Source of the DNA: Lottia gigantea
Lineage: Eukaryota; Mollusca; Gastropoda; Lottiidae
DNA: 64,000 nucleotides
Direction: 5' to 3'
NCBI RefSeq assembly: GCF_000327385.1
Contig: NW_008707617.1
Span: 186,001-250,000 of the forward strand
Made by a program: the position numbers and the translations under genes. Positions 25,401 through 40,400 of this stretch are shown here, piece by piece. The notes beneath the pieces are model-generated. The model searched no databases and had not been told where the DNA came from. It saw only the letters and a list, made by a program, of their open reading frames with translations. The stretch's first letter is position 1. Each line of letters starts with the position of its first letter.

Positions 25401-28400
25401 GAATGTTAATTTTTGAACCTAAATAATCGTTCAAAAGTTAAGAAATTAATCAATGCGGGTAAAATACACCTATCAAGTTTCTTATCTCTTAATTACTTAA
25501 TCACCTTTTCTTTCTCATTAATTAGAAACAAATATTAACATATCTGTCAACTTTTCTAAACTTAATTTTCTCTTAAAGTAGCCTTGTCAAATCACAATCA
25601 ATTTATGCCTTTAGGCAAGCAGCTTGATTTATCAAAGGTATATGAGTCAGATGACATCTAACCCTTTATACAGCAGAAACACTTTCCAGTCATTATAGAC
25701 ACACCAGAACAATAGCTTCAATTCTACTTGCTGCATAATCTAATGTGATAAAATACTGATAAGAGATGAAGTATAGGAGAGTTATTGAAATTGATAAATT
25801 AATGCATGATCAGTCTTGCCTTGATTGATATGCATTTTATCAGTTGTAAATTTCAATTCCTATAGTCATGATGGAGTCAAGAATCCATAGACAAATACCT
25901 GGTAACATATACCGACAGCCATGGATAAACAATGATTTTTTTTATACATTGTCTATATTGAATTCCTATAGTCATGGATAAACAACGAATTCCTATAGCC
26001 ATGGATAAACAATGAATTCCTATAGCCATGGATAAACAGTGAATTCCTATAGCCATGGATAAACAATGAATTCCTGAAGCCATGGATAAACAATGCATTC
26101 ATGGATAAACAATGAATTCCTGAAGCCATGGATAAAAAAATGAATTCCTATAGCCATGGATAAACAATGAATTCCTGAAGCCATGGATGAACAATGAATT
26201 CCTATAGCCATGGTTGGAAAATGAATTCATGTAGCCATGGTTGAACAATGAATTCCTATAGCCATAGATGAGCACTGGATTCATGTAGCATTGGATGAAC
26301 AATGAATTTCTATAGTCATGGATGAACAATGAATTCCTATAGTCATGGATAAACAATGAATTCCTATAGCCATGGTTGGAAAATGAATTCATGTAGCCAT
26401 GGTTGAACAATGAATTCCTATAGCCATAGATGAGCACTTGATTCATGTAGCATTGGATGAACAATGAATTCATGTAGCATTGGATGAATAATGAATTCCT
26501 ATAGTCATGGATAAACAATGAATTTCTATAGCCATGGATGAACAATGAATTCCTATAGTCATGGATAAACAATATTTCTATAGCCATGGTTTAACAATGA
26601 ATTCCTATAGCCATGGATAAACAATGAATTCCTATAGTCAGGGATAAACAATGAATTCCTATAGCCATAGATGAGCACTTGATTCATGTAGCATTGGATG
26701 AACAATGAATTCATGTAGCATTGGATGAATAATGAATTCCTATAGTCATGGATAAACAATGAATTTCTATAGCCATGGTTTAACAATGAATTCCTATAGT
26801 CATGGATAAACAATGAATTTCTATAGCCATGGTTTAACAATGAATTCCTATAGTCATGGATTAACAATGAATTTCTATAGCCATGGTTTAACAATGAATT
26901 CCTATAGTCATGGATAAACAATGAATTTCTATAGCCATGGTTTAACAATGAATTCCTATAGTCATGGATAAACAATGAATTTCTATAGTCATGGATTAAC
27001 AATGAATTTCAATAGCCATGGTTGAAAAATTAATTCCTATAGTCATGGATAAACAATGAATTTCAATAGCCATGGTTGAACAATTAATTCCTATAGTCAT
27101 GGATGAACAATAAATTTCTATAGCCATGGATAAACAATGAATTCCTATAGCCATGGATGAACAATGAATTTCTATAGCCATGGATTAACAATGAATTTCA
27201 ATAGCCATGGTTGAACAATTAATTCCTATAGCCATGGATAAACAATGAATTCCAAAAGAAATAGAAAAATACTGTTATGTCAATGATCGTCCATTGAAAT
27301 TGCTCATTTTTGCATGTTCATGCGTAAAATAACGATTTTATGAAATTGCCACTTTAACTGATTAAGGTATCAAAAAAATGTATAAATTTGAGTACTTGAT
27401 GACATATTTGGAAATGTTATTGAAAGTGTCAAAATCAATCTTAATATTTTAATCAGTTTCAAATCACCGTAATTAGTCAAAAACTAAGCTAAAAAGACAA
27501 ACAAACTCATCAAATTTAATGTCAAGTATTCCAAGTATTCATCAACTCATGATTCAAGATCTCAGTAAAAAATAGAAAATAAAATTAGTCTACTAAATAC
27601 TCATTAGTCATTTTTCTTCCAGATTTTTTAAAAAAGTAATTTGATTCTCCATGAGAAAATTGCTATTTAACATGTAAATAGTGCGTCCACAAACACGAGA
27701 TCTCAAATCTTTCTTATTATTTTCAAAGTATGTTCCTGCCACCTGATAGTCACAGAGCGGCAGAAAAGTTTTGAATTTTCCTGATTTATTGGAAATATCC
27801 ATTTCACTAACAAGACTTGGAAAGAAATATCAAGTTTTGTTTCCATTTTGAACTTAAGTTCTCAAATAAAGTTTTTGATGTTCTTCCATTATGATATTAA
27901 TGATATTTATCACAAAAAGAGAAAAAATCCATTACAAAATGAGAGGAATTCAATAAAATTATTAGGAATAAACAAGAGAATTGTAAAAATAAATGAAAAA
28001 TGTCATCATATTGAAAAAATCAATCATTATTTGTCTCTATGATAATTAATACATCAAAGCATTTTTTTATGTTTGATGAGGGTATTAATAAGTTTTCCAA
28101 AAAGACTACTAAAAATACTGCCAATAAAATTAAATGGAATGGAATTCAATTTTGGATTCATAGAATAAGGCACAATGACTGAAAAAATCAGAGGACTGGT
28201 ATAATACTGAAATAAGAAAGCTCAGTACAGAAAATCAAATAAGACAGCTAGCTAGGTACGGAAACTGAAATTAGATAGCTCCAACTGAAATAAGATGGCT
28301 CAGTACGGAAACTGAAAAAAGATAGCTCGGTACAGAAACTGAAATAAGAAAGCTCAGAACAGATACTGAAATAAAATAGCTCAAACTGAAATAAGATAGC

Positions 28401-31400
28401 TCAGTACAGATACTGAAATGATGTAACTCAGCACAGATAGTGGGATAAGAAAGCACGGTACAGATACTGAAATAAGATAGCTCAGTCAGTTACTGAAAAA
28501 AAAAAAGATAGCTTTGATACAAAACTAAGATAGCTCAGTACAAAAACTCACAATAATGTTGTGTGCAATGCAGGAAATATTGCTTAAATGGCAGCTTATT
28601 TTTTTGCAATTACATAAAGACTTAAAGCAAAGGGTATTCTTGGGTAATACCAGGATCAAAACGGCAACTCCTGAAAGTGAGTGTATCCTCATCGTGCCAA
28701 TGCGACTAAGAATAAAGTTCAAAGACACAGTGCCATACTTCAGAGTTGTGCGGTGTCAGCGATATACAAGTGGACAATTATGTTTCTGATGAGAAGACAT
28801 TTGTTAAATGATTTCAGTCTACTCCAAAGATGTTAAAGATATTCACTAATAAATATTCTTTTTAAGTCCGAGTTCAGACTTTGGCAGACCGATTTCCTTG
28901 GAAAATCTTCAGCTAAAAAATAATCTAAATGCTAAATGAAAGAGAGGGTGAACTATGAATATACATAAATATGATAAATTCGGCTGTAATTAGTGGAAAG
29001 TTAAAGAAGCTTCATGTCAAGACTAATCCTCTCATATTTAAACTCATGAATAAATCAGATTGAGACAAAACGTCAGACATTAATTTCTACACAAATCAAT
29101 TGGTTTTAAGGACAAACATCATGAAAGTCATTTGTCAAACAACTTCAAATAACCATGAGAAGAATATTCTATTTTTTTTGTCCAATGTCTGGCTACTAGT
29201 CGGGTTTATGTTTTGATGAGTTGATGTTTGGACAATTTTCTAGGTGGTTAGTGTCAGACAATGTTTATCATATCATTAAGATTGTTATTGGGTATTTGAA
29301 GGGTCTGATATCACATATAAATAGAGTTTTACACGAAAGAGTATCAGTGAGACTTAAGTTTCATACCTTAGGAAGTCATAGGCCATGTTACCCAAACAGG
29401 TTCTAATCTGTCAGGCGACCAGTTTAGATTTTTAGGAGCTAAAAGGAAGCACAATTTCAGATATTTGTGCTTATTTTTTTTAAATTAAGATTGATTCCCC
29501 CTCAATCCACAAATCTACAAAACAGATGCCTCAAGCTCACACTAAAAAATACACATTCTTAATGTCTTGGAATAGTGATGTCATTTTTTCTTGAATTACA
29601 GGAACTACAAACCACATACAGGAATAGGAATTCAGTATAAGAGTTCCTGCTCCACATTCAAAGCATCAAAATCTCCTTAGAATCTCTTTCATGGATCAAG
29701 CACAAGATTTATTCCAGATGAGATGTTGAGAACAGATTGTCGTCTAAGATATCTTCCATCTGAGCTAAGAATACTGGTACTAACCTGCTAATATTCTGAA
29801 GATTCTCTTTCTGGACATAACCTCTAAATGTTCTAAACATTGACTCTTCAATTCCTTTATGTCCATATCCTGAAAATTAAATTAAATTACATTTTATGGT
29901 CCTTATCATTATGTTATTATTAAAATTTCTGAAAAACAACATCTTAATCTTGAAATTTCCATTGTTCAGAATTCATAGCACTTTGTATAGGTTTTGAAGC
30001 TTTTACACTTATCAAACTTTTTTAGTATCATAACACTTCTAGCTTTGTTATAGAATAAAAAAAGTTGCTAATTTTGTTCAGGTCTTTCAGCTTTTATAGC
30101 TTTATTACAGAATTTTTTCAGGTTTCATAACACTTTAAGATTTGTAACAGTATAGTTTCTAGCTTTGTTCATGTTTCATACCATAATAGTTTCTAGCTTT
30201 GCTCATGTTTCATAACATCTTAGTTTCGAGCTTTTCGGGTATCATAACATCTTAGTTTCTAGCTTTTCAGGTTTCATAACATCATAGTTTCTAGTTTTAC
30301 AAGTTTAATAACATCATAGTTACTATCTTTACAGGTTTCAAAACATCATAGTTTCTAGTTTTACAAGTTTAATAACATCATAGTTACTATCTTTACAGGT
30401 TTCAAAACATCATAGTTTCTAGTTTTACAAGTTTAATAACATCATAGTTACTATCTTTACAGGTTTCAAAACATCATAGTTTCTAGTTTTACAAGTTTCA
30501 TAACATCATAGTTTCTAGCTTTTCATATTTCATAACCTCACAGATTCTAGAACTTTAGATTATAACATCATAGTTTCTAACTTTACAAGTTTCATAACAT
30601 CATAGTTTCTAGCTTTACAAGTTTCATAACATCATAGTTTCTAGCTTTACAAGTTTTATAACATCATAGTTTCTAACTTTACAAGTTTCATAACATCATA
30701 GTTTCTAGCTTTACAAGTTTCATAACATTGTAGTTTATTGCTTTACAAGTTTCATAATATCATAGTTTCTAACTTTACAAATATCATAGCATCATAATTT
30801 CTAGCTTTACAAGTTTCATAACATCGTAGTTTCTAACTTTACAAGTTTCATAACATCATAGTTTCTAGCTTTACAAGTTTCATATCATTGTAGTTTATTG
30901 CTTTACAAGTTTCATAATATCATAGTTTCTAACTTTACAAATATCATAGCATCATAATTTCTAGCTTTACAAGTTTCATAACATCGTAGTTTCTAACTTT
31001 ACAAGTTTCATAATATCATAGTTTCTAACTTTACAAGTTTCATAATATCATAGTTTCTAACTTTACAAATATCATAGCATCATAATTTCTAGCTTTACAA
31101 GTTTCATAACATCGTAGTTTCTAACTTTACAAGTTTCATAATATCATAGTTTCTAACTTTACAAGTTTCATAACATCGTAGTTTCTAACTTTACAAGTTT
31201 CATAACATCGTAGTTTCTAACTTTACAAGTTTCATAATATCATAGTTTCTAACTTTACAAGTTTCATAATATCATAGTTTCTAACTTTACAAATATCATA
31301 GCATCATAATTTTTAGCTTTACAAGTTTCATAACATCATAATTTCTGAATTTACAAGATTGTAAGTTTTGTCTAGTGTGACATTCAGAAATTCTTTCCCA

Positions 31401-34400
31401 CTACTTGAGCATTTAACAAATTTCTATATGTTTTTAATTTTTTTCATAGTCATCAGTTATATTTTTTGCCTTCTGATTCTATGATATAAACTTGATGTTT
31501 TATTCTTTGTATATTTATATTCACTTTAAAATAATGTATAGAAACATTATATAAAGATCTAGTAAGATGCAACACATTCAAACCTAATTTCTATTGCATG
31601 TTTTTGTACAAGTGGAACAAAGGAATAAATTTGAATAGCGAATCAATTTTTGAATCTGAACTCATGCCAGTTTTTAAGCCAACTTACAGAATTTAAATTT
31701 ACAAATACCCTGAATCACATCAAGACAAGAAATTTCCTGAATTTTTAGATTTCAACTTAAGGCATTATGAGAAATCTATGCAAATTTATTGAAAACTCAA
31801 AGAAAATTCACAATTAATTGGATTTCTTTCGTCTACTCGGCTTTCAAATTAGAAAATAAGAAACTCATTAATAGGAAATTATGTGAAATAAAGCGAATAT
31901 GCCATAGACAGAATGATATATGGCCTCCTTAAAATGCTAAAATTTATTGATCCATGCGACTAAAAGCAAAATTTGTTTTTTTAGTCATCAAATGAATTTT
32001 AACAAGCTATTTGAATTTGTGATTGTGTTTGGTTGGGAGTGTTTGTTTGGCCGCGATTGTCAGAGTAAAGCTTATTATCAATTGTTTCAATCAAAATCGA
32101 TCAATAATTCATGTGTTGTTTTAAAGGAAAATCAGGTACAGAATAATTAGCAAATCAATAAAGTTGTGATGATTTGTTCACTAATTCATACTTGACAATA
32201 TATTATGGTCAAATTAAACAGCAAATATTAATGGCCAGGTACATTTCATTCAATTACGCCTTTTATTTTCTCAATATTGATTGTTTCAAATTTACTTCAG
32301 CTCTTAATTTAGATGAGATTGACAAGCATGAAGCCATATTTCTTTTCAAATGCTTCAAGAGCCTCGAGTGGAAGTAGAAAATTAAATTTCAAAAGCACTC
32401 AAACTTTGATTGTTTCAACCAATGTTTACTTCAAGATTCTACTTTCGATTTCATTAAAGCTTCATTTTCTTTTTCATCAAAACTGATCAACCTTTCCAAT
32501 AAACCAAGACAAACTTTCTAAATCAAGTTTCATGCTTGATGTTTTCTCAAATGCACTTCAATGTCAGCAAGAATGCACAAAGGTACAAGCATCACCGACT
32601 GAGTAAGTTTCATTAAAGGAATGATTCATCTATAAATACATGTTAAAATTATTATTATGCCATACTCTTCTTCATCCAACTGAACAAAATTGTGTCAAAA
32701 TAATTTGTTGAACTCAACTCTACGTTGGTATTGCTCATATACAATGTAATACACTTATGTACAACTCTATGATTGTATTCCTCATAAACACTCTAATGTA
32801 GTATAACTCTAAATACAATGTATTACTCATGTACAACTCTATTATACTTCATTACTTTAAATAACTCTATCATTGTATTACTCATAAACAACCCTATAGC
32901 TGTATTACTCATAAACATCTCTATTGTAGTATAACACATATACAATGTATTACTCATGTACAACCCTTTCATACTTCATTACTCTAAACAACTCTATAGT
33001 TGTATTACTCATAAACAACTCTATAGATGTATTTATTACTCATAAACAACTCTATCATTGTATTACTCATAAACAATTCTATCATTGTATTACTCATAAA
33101 CAATTCTGTCGTTGTATTACTCATAAACATGTCTATTGTAGTATAACACATAAACATGTCTATTGTAGTATAACACATATACAATGTATTACTCATGTAC
33201 AACCCTTTCATACTTCATTACTCTAAACAACTCTATAGTTGTATTACTCATAAACAACTCTATAGATGTATTACTCATAAACAACTCTATTATTGTATTA
33301 CTCATAAACAATTCTATCATTGTATTATTCATAAACAATTCTATCATTGTATTACTCATAAACAATTCTGTCGTTGTATTACTCATAAACATGTCTATTG
33401 TAGTATAACACATATACAATGTATTACTCATGTACAACCCTTTCATACTTCATTACTCTAAACAACTCTATAGTTGTATTACTTATAAACAACTCTATAG
33501 TTGTATTACTCATGTAAAACTATATTGTAGTACAACTCATATACAATGTATTACTCATGTACAACTATTTTATACTTCATTACTTTAAACAACTCTATAG
33601 TTGTATTACTCATAAACAACTTTATAGTTGTATTACTCATAAACAACTCTATAGTTGCATTACACATAGATAACTCTTAATTGTATTAATCAGCATTTTT
33701 CAAGTCCAACTCTATACCTTCCAACAGTTAGGACACATGAATGGAATATCAATAGAAATCCAGTAGTTCAGAGTTTTGGAAGACTGTTGTTCTTTCAGAA
33801 AAATCCTGCACAGCTTTGAGAGATCTCCAAAGCTGAAAGCTTATAAGCAGATTAATGACTTAGGGACATTCTTGCACAAGAAATAAAAAAGACAACTCTG
33901 TGAGCTTCCATGTCATTTTTTATAAACATTTGGATTCAAACATTAAAAAGTAAGTTGGGAGTCCAACTGAAGAAAACCAACAACAAACCACAATTAGACA
34001 ATGTAAAAAAAAATCAATAAAAATTACTTCAAATCTTAAAAAAGGCCATTACTTTTTTCTTAACATTTCAATTATTATTCAGTTTAGACAAAACCGAATA
34101 GAAGACTAGACAAAAATACTCAGACCTTTAAATCACATTAAATAGGCAATAGTTGAATTTATACGGTCTTAAAATTTAATGTCATTGAATAAAGAATTTA
34201 ATAATGGAATAGAAAGTCTTGGAGTGATTGGTCTCGCTGGGAGATGTTAGTAGTTCCTATATTCTATTATACAGGGCCAATATATTAATAATAATTCAAT
34301 TAATATTGACAATTGATTGCTTTTAATACAATTAGATATTCTACAAGAAATGTTTTAACTCATTATTTAATATCAGAGTCCTAAGAATAAACTAAAGTTT

Positions 34401-37400
34401 GTTCCAAAAGTTGGCACTTGTGTAGCACTGAAAGAATGGTCATGGATTAAAGATTTAACCAAACTGTCACATATCAATTCTGTATCCCTAAGAAACTATC
34501 TTCAAACTGAATTTAACTGCTTCCCTCAGAAACTTTTTTTTTTTTTTTTTTTTTTCCTCAGAAACTACCTTCCAATTGAATAAACTACCTTTCAATTGAA
34601 TTTAACTGCTTCCCTCAGAAACTACCTTCCAATTGAATAAACTACCTTCCAATTGAATTTAACTGCTTCCCTCAGAAACTACCTTCCAATTGAATAAACT
34701 ACCTTCCAATTGAATTTAACTGCTTCCCTCAGAAACTACCTTCCAATTGAATAAACTACCTTCCAATTGAATTTAACTGCTTCCCTCAGAAACTACCTTC
34801 CAATTGAATAAACTACCTTTCTATTGAATGTTAATTGCTTTCCTCTGAAACTACCTTCCCAATAGAAACTACTTCCCCACTGAATGTAGCAGCTTTTCTC
34901 AGAAACTACCTTCCTACAGAATGTAACTTCTTCCCTCAGAAACTACTTCCTTCAGAAACTGCCTTCCCACTAAATTTAACTGCTTCCCTCACAAACTACC
35001 TTCCCAATAGAAACTGCTTCCATTTGAATATAACTGATTCCCTCAGCTACTACCTTCCCAATAGAAACTGCTTCCATCTGAATATAACTGATTCCCTCAG
35101 AAACTACCTTCCCAATAGAAACTGCTTCCATTTGAATGTAACTGCTTCCCTCACAAACTACCTTCCCAAAGTAAACTATCTTCCCACAGAACGTGACTGC
35201 TTTGCCCAGTAACTACCTTTCCAATGAAATTGCTACCTCAGGAACTACCCTCCCAATAGAAACTACCCTCCCAATAGAAACTGCTACCTCAGAACTATAT
35301 CTGTTATGGCCAAGATATATCTGCAAAATTCAAAGCTACAAATTAAAAGATTCCTATTGTTTTTACAAGTGAAGTAAAAATGTATTTAAAACCATGTTTC
35401 TATGATAATTGCAGTAAATGGCCTCCAGTAATTTCATATTTGGTGTCAAGAAGTAAGGTAAAGTCAAGTGTTTAGGCCAATGTCTTATAGCATAATTAAC
35501 AGAGAAAAGCCATATTTTGCCCCAAGATGAAAACAGTTTTAATGCACACTTCAACACCTCTAGACATAATTATGATGTCAAATATTGTTAGAAAGCTGTG
35601 TTTTTGTCAATTAAAGACACAATGTGAAAAGATCTAATGACATATTGTTTGACATGACAATGTGGAGAAGAGTTAGTGTGACAATTAGTTCAAGACAAAG
35701 CAGACCAGTATTTCCAGCTAACAGATTACCTATATTGCACAGCAGTCATAATACTTTTTGAGTTGAAATTCTTGATAGTTGTTGGAAGCCAACAGAAACT
35801 TTTGAAATCACTCGCTGTAACATCAGACAATTTTTATCTTCAGGAGGCAGATGAGAATCCTTCTCGGTTCTGACTGATCTATCCCACTGCCACAATGTGT
35901 TACCTGAACTATCCTACAAAGTTTCAATCTGAAGACAGTTGAGAATGTAGACCATTCTAGGCCAAAAACTTAAACTGCTTTCAGATTACTAACCTCATTT
36001 GTTCTCCTGATTTAGCTTGGGATTTTGGTAATGTAAACAAGCCACCTTTTTTAAGAAAAGCATAATGCTATTCCTTTCCATTTACACTAAATTTAAGAAC
36101 CACCTGGATTTTACCTTAAAGCATATGGGTAAATTTCATAACTGACTGGTTGAAACCAGACCAGGAACTTCACAGCCAAAAATCTCCCTATCTGACCTTA
36201 AATTTAGGCATGTAATGAAATAATTGAAAGTTCAATATTGGAATTGATAAGAACCATTTTTATGGGTCCAAAGATATCTTTCAAATAAAACAAATCAAAC
36301 TCTTATGAGTAGTGATAAAATTGGAAGAATTCAATGGTTGTGAGATGGAAATTGAAAGAAAGCTTCCAGAACTGATTCTGAAAATATTGCCAATTTTTTC
36401 CAGAGATACCTTAAAATTTTGATGCTATAACAACTTGTTGCTCTCTCTGTATTATCTTTAAAATAGACTACTCCAGACATTTCATATGATCAACTTTAAT
36501 TTCATTTGCACTGTTCATGAATTTATTATCCAGTGTATTTAAAAGGATAACCAAAACTTTTATCTCATTATGACGGTTTAACACTTTGGAAAATTGTGTA
36601 AAAACATGCCTTAATGATGGCGGAATTTGGTTGGTTATCTGGCTGCTATTTGGAAGTAATGATTTCCTATCCATAAACCGCCTGTATCAAGCTGTTGAAT
36701 TTCTGTCATTTCCAATCAGTGTTTGAGAAAATTAAATTTCATCTGAGCCATTCAGCAATAACGTAAAATGACAGGATCCTAATTCGTGACATGATTCATT
36801 TGTTTTCTTTAGTCAGTGCGTCTTCTCTTATTTCTTATTAGACTTCACACATCTCAACAAGGCACTTAATCAATTTTTAAGTCTGTCTCTTTCCAAACCA
36901 ATATCCTTATGAAAATTTTATCAAAATTATTGATGACGTGGTCAAGATTGGAAAATATCGGGCTGACAAACGCCAGGTCAGGGTCAGACTTGGATAATTA
37001 CCTAGACATCCTAAGATAAATATAGACATAAAAAACTCAATCACTTCAATATAGCTAGTGAAAACAGACTGGAAACCGCGTTAAGCTACCTTGAGAAACA
37101 ATATTCACCACAAAAATACAAATAAAGATATGATGTGTGTCAATTGAGATAAATACTGTAATATTCATATGACTATAACCAGATGAACCAACTTTTAGAC
37201 CAGAATATATCAATCTTCAATTGACCAATATCTAACTGACTTAGCTTCATCTGTAGTATCTAAAGAGTAACCGCTATGGTGTTAATGTTAACAGGTAAGC
37301 ATTATGAGAACTGTGGTTATTCTGGCCCTAAGGAGATGGTCGTGTATTACTGATCTGAATGGACATGATAGATTGGTCAATTTGATGAATTTGGCGTATT

Positions 37401-40400
37401 TCAGAAAAAGATTTACTGTGCATGTCCTAAAATAGACTAAAGTTTTTTGCCATTGTTGTTTACATACAAAGAGAACAGATCGTGGACTGCTTAATTTTAG
37501 TGGAATGTCAATAAGAATACTTGATTGCACTCTGGTATACACAATATAAGGAACTTGTGTAAAAGGGGCTAAAGGGCATACAAATTTAGTTACAGAGCAT
37601 GGACTATATTATTCAACAGAAATCAAATGACTTTAATATTACAGAACACCTACATAACCATATCTATCACAGAGTATTTTTTAATTTATATTTCAGAGAC
37701 TATAGGGGAAATCGGCTTAGCCGTGGAATGCTAATAATCGAACACATTCATGACTTGAGCAGGACAATTGGTAGGACAAACCACTCTTACAACTGTTTAA
37801 GTTGTGCATCATGTGATACACAAACCAACTCTATGACATCAAGGCCGATCTCTCCTATTGAATATTGGTCAAAGTGTTACCAAATATCCAGAAACCCTTT
37901 CAGTGTTAAAGATCAAGTATTTTTCTAGTGTCTTTTTTTTGAAACCTGAAACTGCATTTTCATTTAAAATCAAAGTCAATGTCTAATGCTTGTGAAGCCT
38001 ATGAAATGTGTCTGAATTTAAAGCTTCTGATCAATAATTAAATCTAAATGTACTTTTATTATTATGCCACAGGTTTGTAAAACTCTTTCCTCATAAACTC
38101 ACATACTACAGGAAAGTTTTCCCTTTCCAAAAAAACATATCAGAGACAAATTAGGAAGAAAAACCATAGAAATTATAGGTTTTGCAAATAAGAGATTTTT
38201 AGAATATGGTTTCAGATACAAAGGAAGTGGTTTAGTTTGTAAACCAACAACCAACATACTATCATAAAAAGCTTGTATGAATGAATGTACTTGTAAACCA
38301 ACAACCAAAACACAACCATTAAAAGATAGTATGGTAAACCAATAACCAAAACATTATCATCAACAGATACCAGTATCGAGCATTGGTTTTATTTGAAAAC
38401 CAACAACCAATGTACACTCAGATTCAGCATGTGTTGACTAATCAGTGGTTAAATTAGTTAACCAATGATCAAAAACAATTACCAGATCAGATCATAGTTT
38501 GTTTGTCATTACAGAAATGACCAAAACACAATCATAAAAAGATCTGAACCAAATGGTTTGTTAACCAACCATTCAATTCATTCTGGTAATATGGCATCAA
38601 TACTGAAACACTTTAAATATCTAGATCATGTCTTTCTCCAAATGTATCAAAGGAAAAACCTCGGAGGCATCGTAATAAAATCATTTAATGTATCCTTTAT
38701 TATTTTAGAATTCCAAGTCTGTGGACCATAAAAAAGTCATTCTCTTGGCTTAGATTTGATATTCATAGAATGTTTTCAGACACCAAATTGAAATGAATAA
38801 AAACCATTTCCTTTTTAATCATTTGTGACTTAATCTATCACTTTGTAAAAATACTGAGTATATCATTATAGGCCACATACAATAAATTACCAGTTACATT
38901 CCGTCATTGACATCTATGGCTGTTGACATTTATCACCTTGAAGGACTGATGTTAAATTTCATAAATCTGGGACCATTATATTTGAGACTTTGATTTTCAA
39001 ATTCCTATTGAATGGGATTTAAATTTTTTAAGATTGTCTCAACCATAAAATGTTGCTCTACTGCATTTGACAAACCATCAATCATAAGCCCTTTAAATTA
39101 TTCTGCTTTAATCCTGAGAGTTGGATGCTCCCCAGTTTGAAATCTTTAATTCATGACATTCCCTTCCTTCTTGAAAAAATTTAGTGACTTTGTGAAAATC
39201 AGTACAGCTTCACTTTAGTTAAATCCTTGTATATATTATTATATATTTTTGGTTTATATATATATATTGGCCTTTCTAAGTCAAGAACAACCAGACGCTA
39301 TCTCAGGGTGGTAAAGTTTTCAGGAAGTGAGAGGTCTGGATAGAATAATATTTTGTTTGAAAGTCTCTCCATTATTGAGTCAATTTGAATTGAAATCTTT
39401 GTTATGTCTGTTCAGGAAACCCACCTAGAGGACTTTGTTGGAAATGAAATGTTAACTGAACAATTTCAATATTTTTTTTAATTGCCAAAAGCACTATAAA
39501 CAGCATGCAAAGCAATTAACTCATACAGAGTTCAAAAGGCATTCTAATTAGAATTTCAAATAAAATATTTTTGTATACAGCCATCACATGACATAAATAA
39601 CATGGGATAAAATGACACTCTTTTGTATTCAGTAATTGTAAACATAAAAACACTGTGGTTACTTGACTTTTGAATGCATCCTCATTAAGACACAGCTAAC
39701 AAATACAATACTTAAGTCACCTGAAATTCTTCAAATTATCTTACCATTAAAACTTCAGGCAATATCATGTTTAAACTGGAACCTTGTACAGAATCAAACA
39801 TTTGCTCCAACATTTCAGATGGTTCCCTCCAGTAATCACCTATTGGTCTGACTTCTTTACTAAGATCCAGGTAAGGATCTACAGGTTCCTCTTTAGCTGC
39901 TTTCCTTTTATTCTGAAAATATAAACTTAAATAATTGAATATACTACAAATCTGCCTTGACTAAATTTTCTTCCAATTTTGAATTCCTAAAATGGAAAGA
40001 TTAATATTAGAACATTCTCTGAAAGTTTGAAATGAGTGAAAAGTGCCATTACCATCCTACCTAGTCTAATTGAAAGAAATCAGATTGAAAATTCAAATGG
40101 TACAATCCAAACCAATGCAAGGATCTAACCTTTGGCCCTAAGCTAGCAAAGATAGGTCTAATTCACAGAATTCACTTGTCTCCATTCTCAAAGCAAGAAG
40201 CTTAAAAAAAATTTCTTTAGGACATCTGCAAAATTTTTTGTATGGCGATTGCAATATACATTCACTTGTCTCCATTCTCAAAGCAAGAAGCTAAAAAAAA
40301 ATTTCTTTAGGACATCTGCAAAATTTTTTGTATGGCGATTGTAATATACAGAAGAAATGAATATTAAATAAACTGAAATGTACCTTAAAACAGTTTTCAT

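Noticed and set aside
26099-27181. Minus-strand open frames of 162, 147, 73 and 61 codons with an IHGYRNSLF-type repeat
   Set aside because: They are translations of a 27-bp minisatellite; a unit of exact codon multiple keeps frames open. No start context, splice sites or family match.
25860-27258. Regular short repeats considered as a CRISPR array
   Set aside because: Units are directly tandem with no unique spacers, in a eukaryotic intron.
29785-29869. Alternative reading YGHKGIEESMF... of the core exon
   Set aside because: Open but breaks phase with both neighbouring exons; the other frame matches CAAP1.
34835-35212. Plus-strand 125-codon frame
   Set aside because: Repeat translation of the decayed 57-bp array.
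37599-37928. Plus-strand 109-codon frame
   Set aside because: No family similarity or coding composition, inside CAAP1 intron 2.
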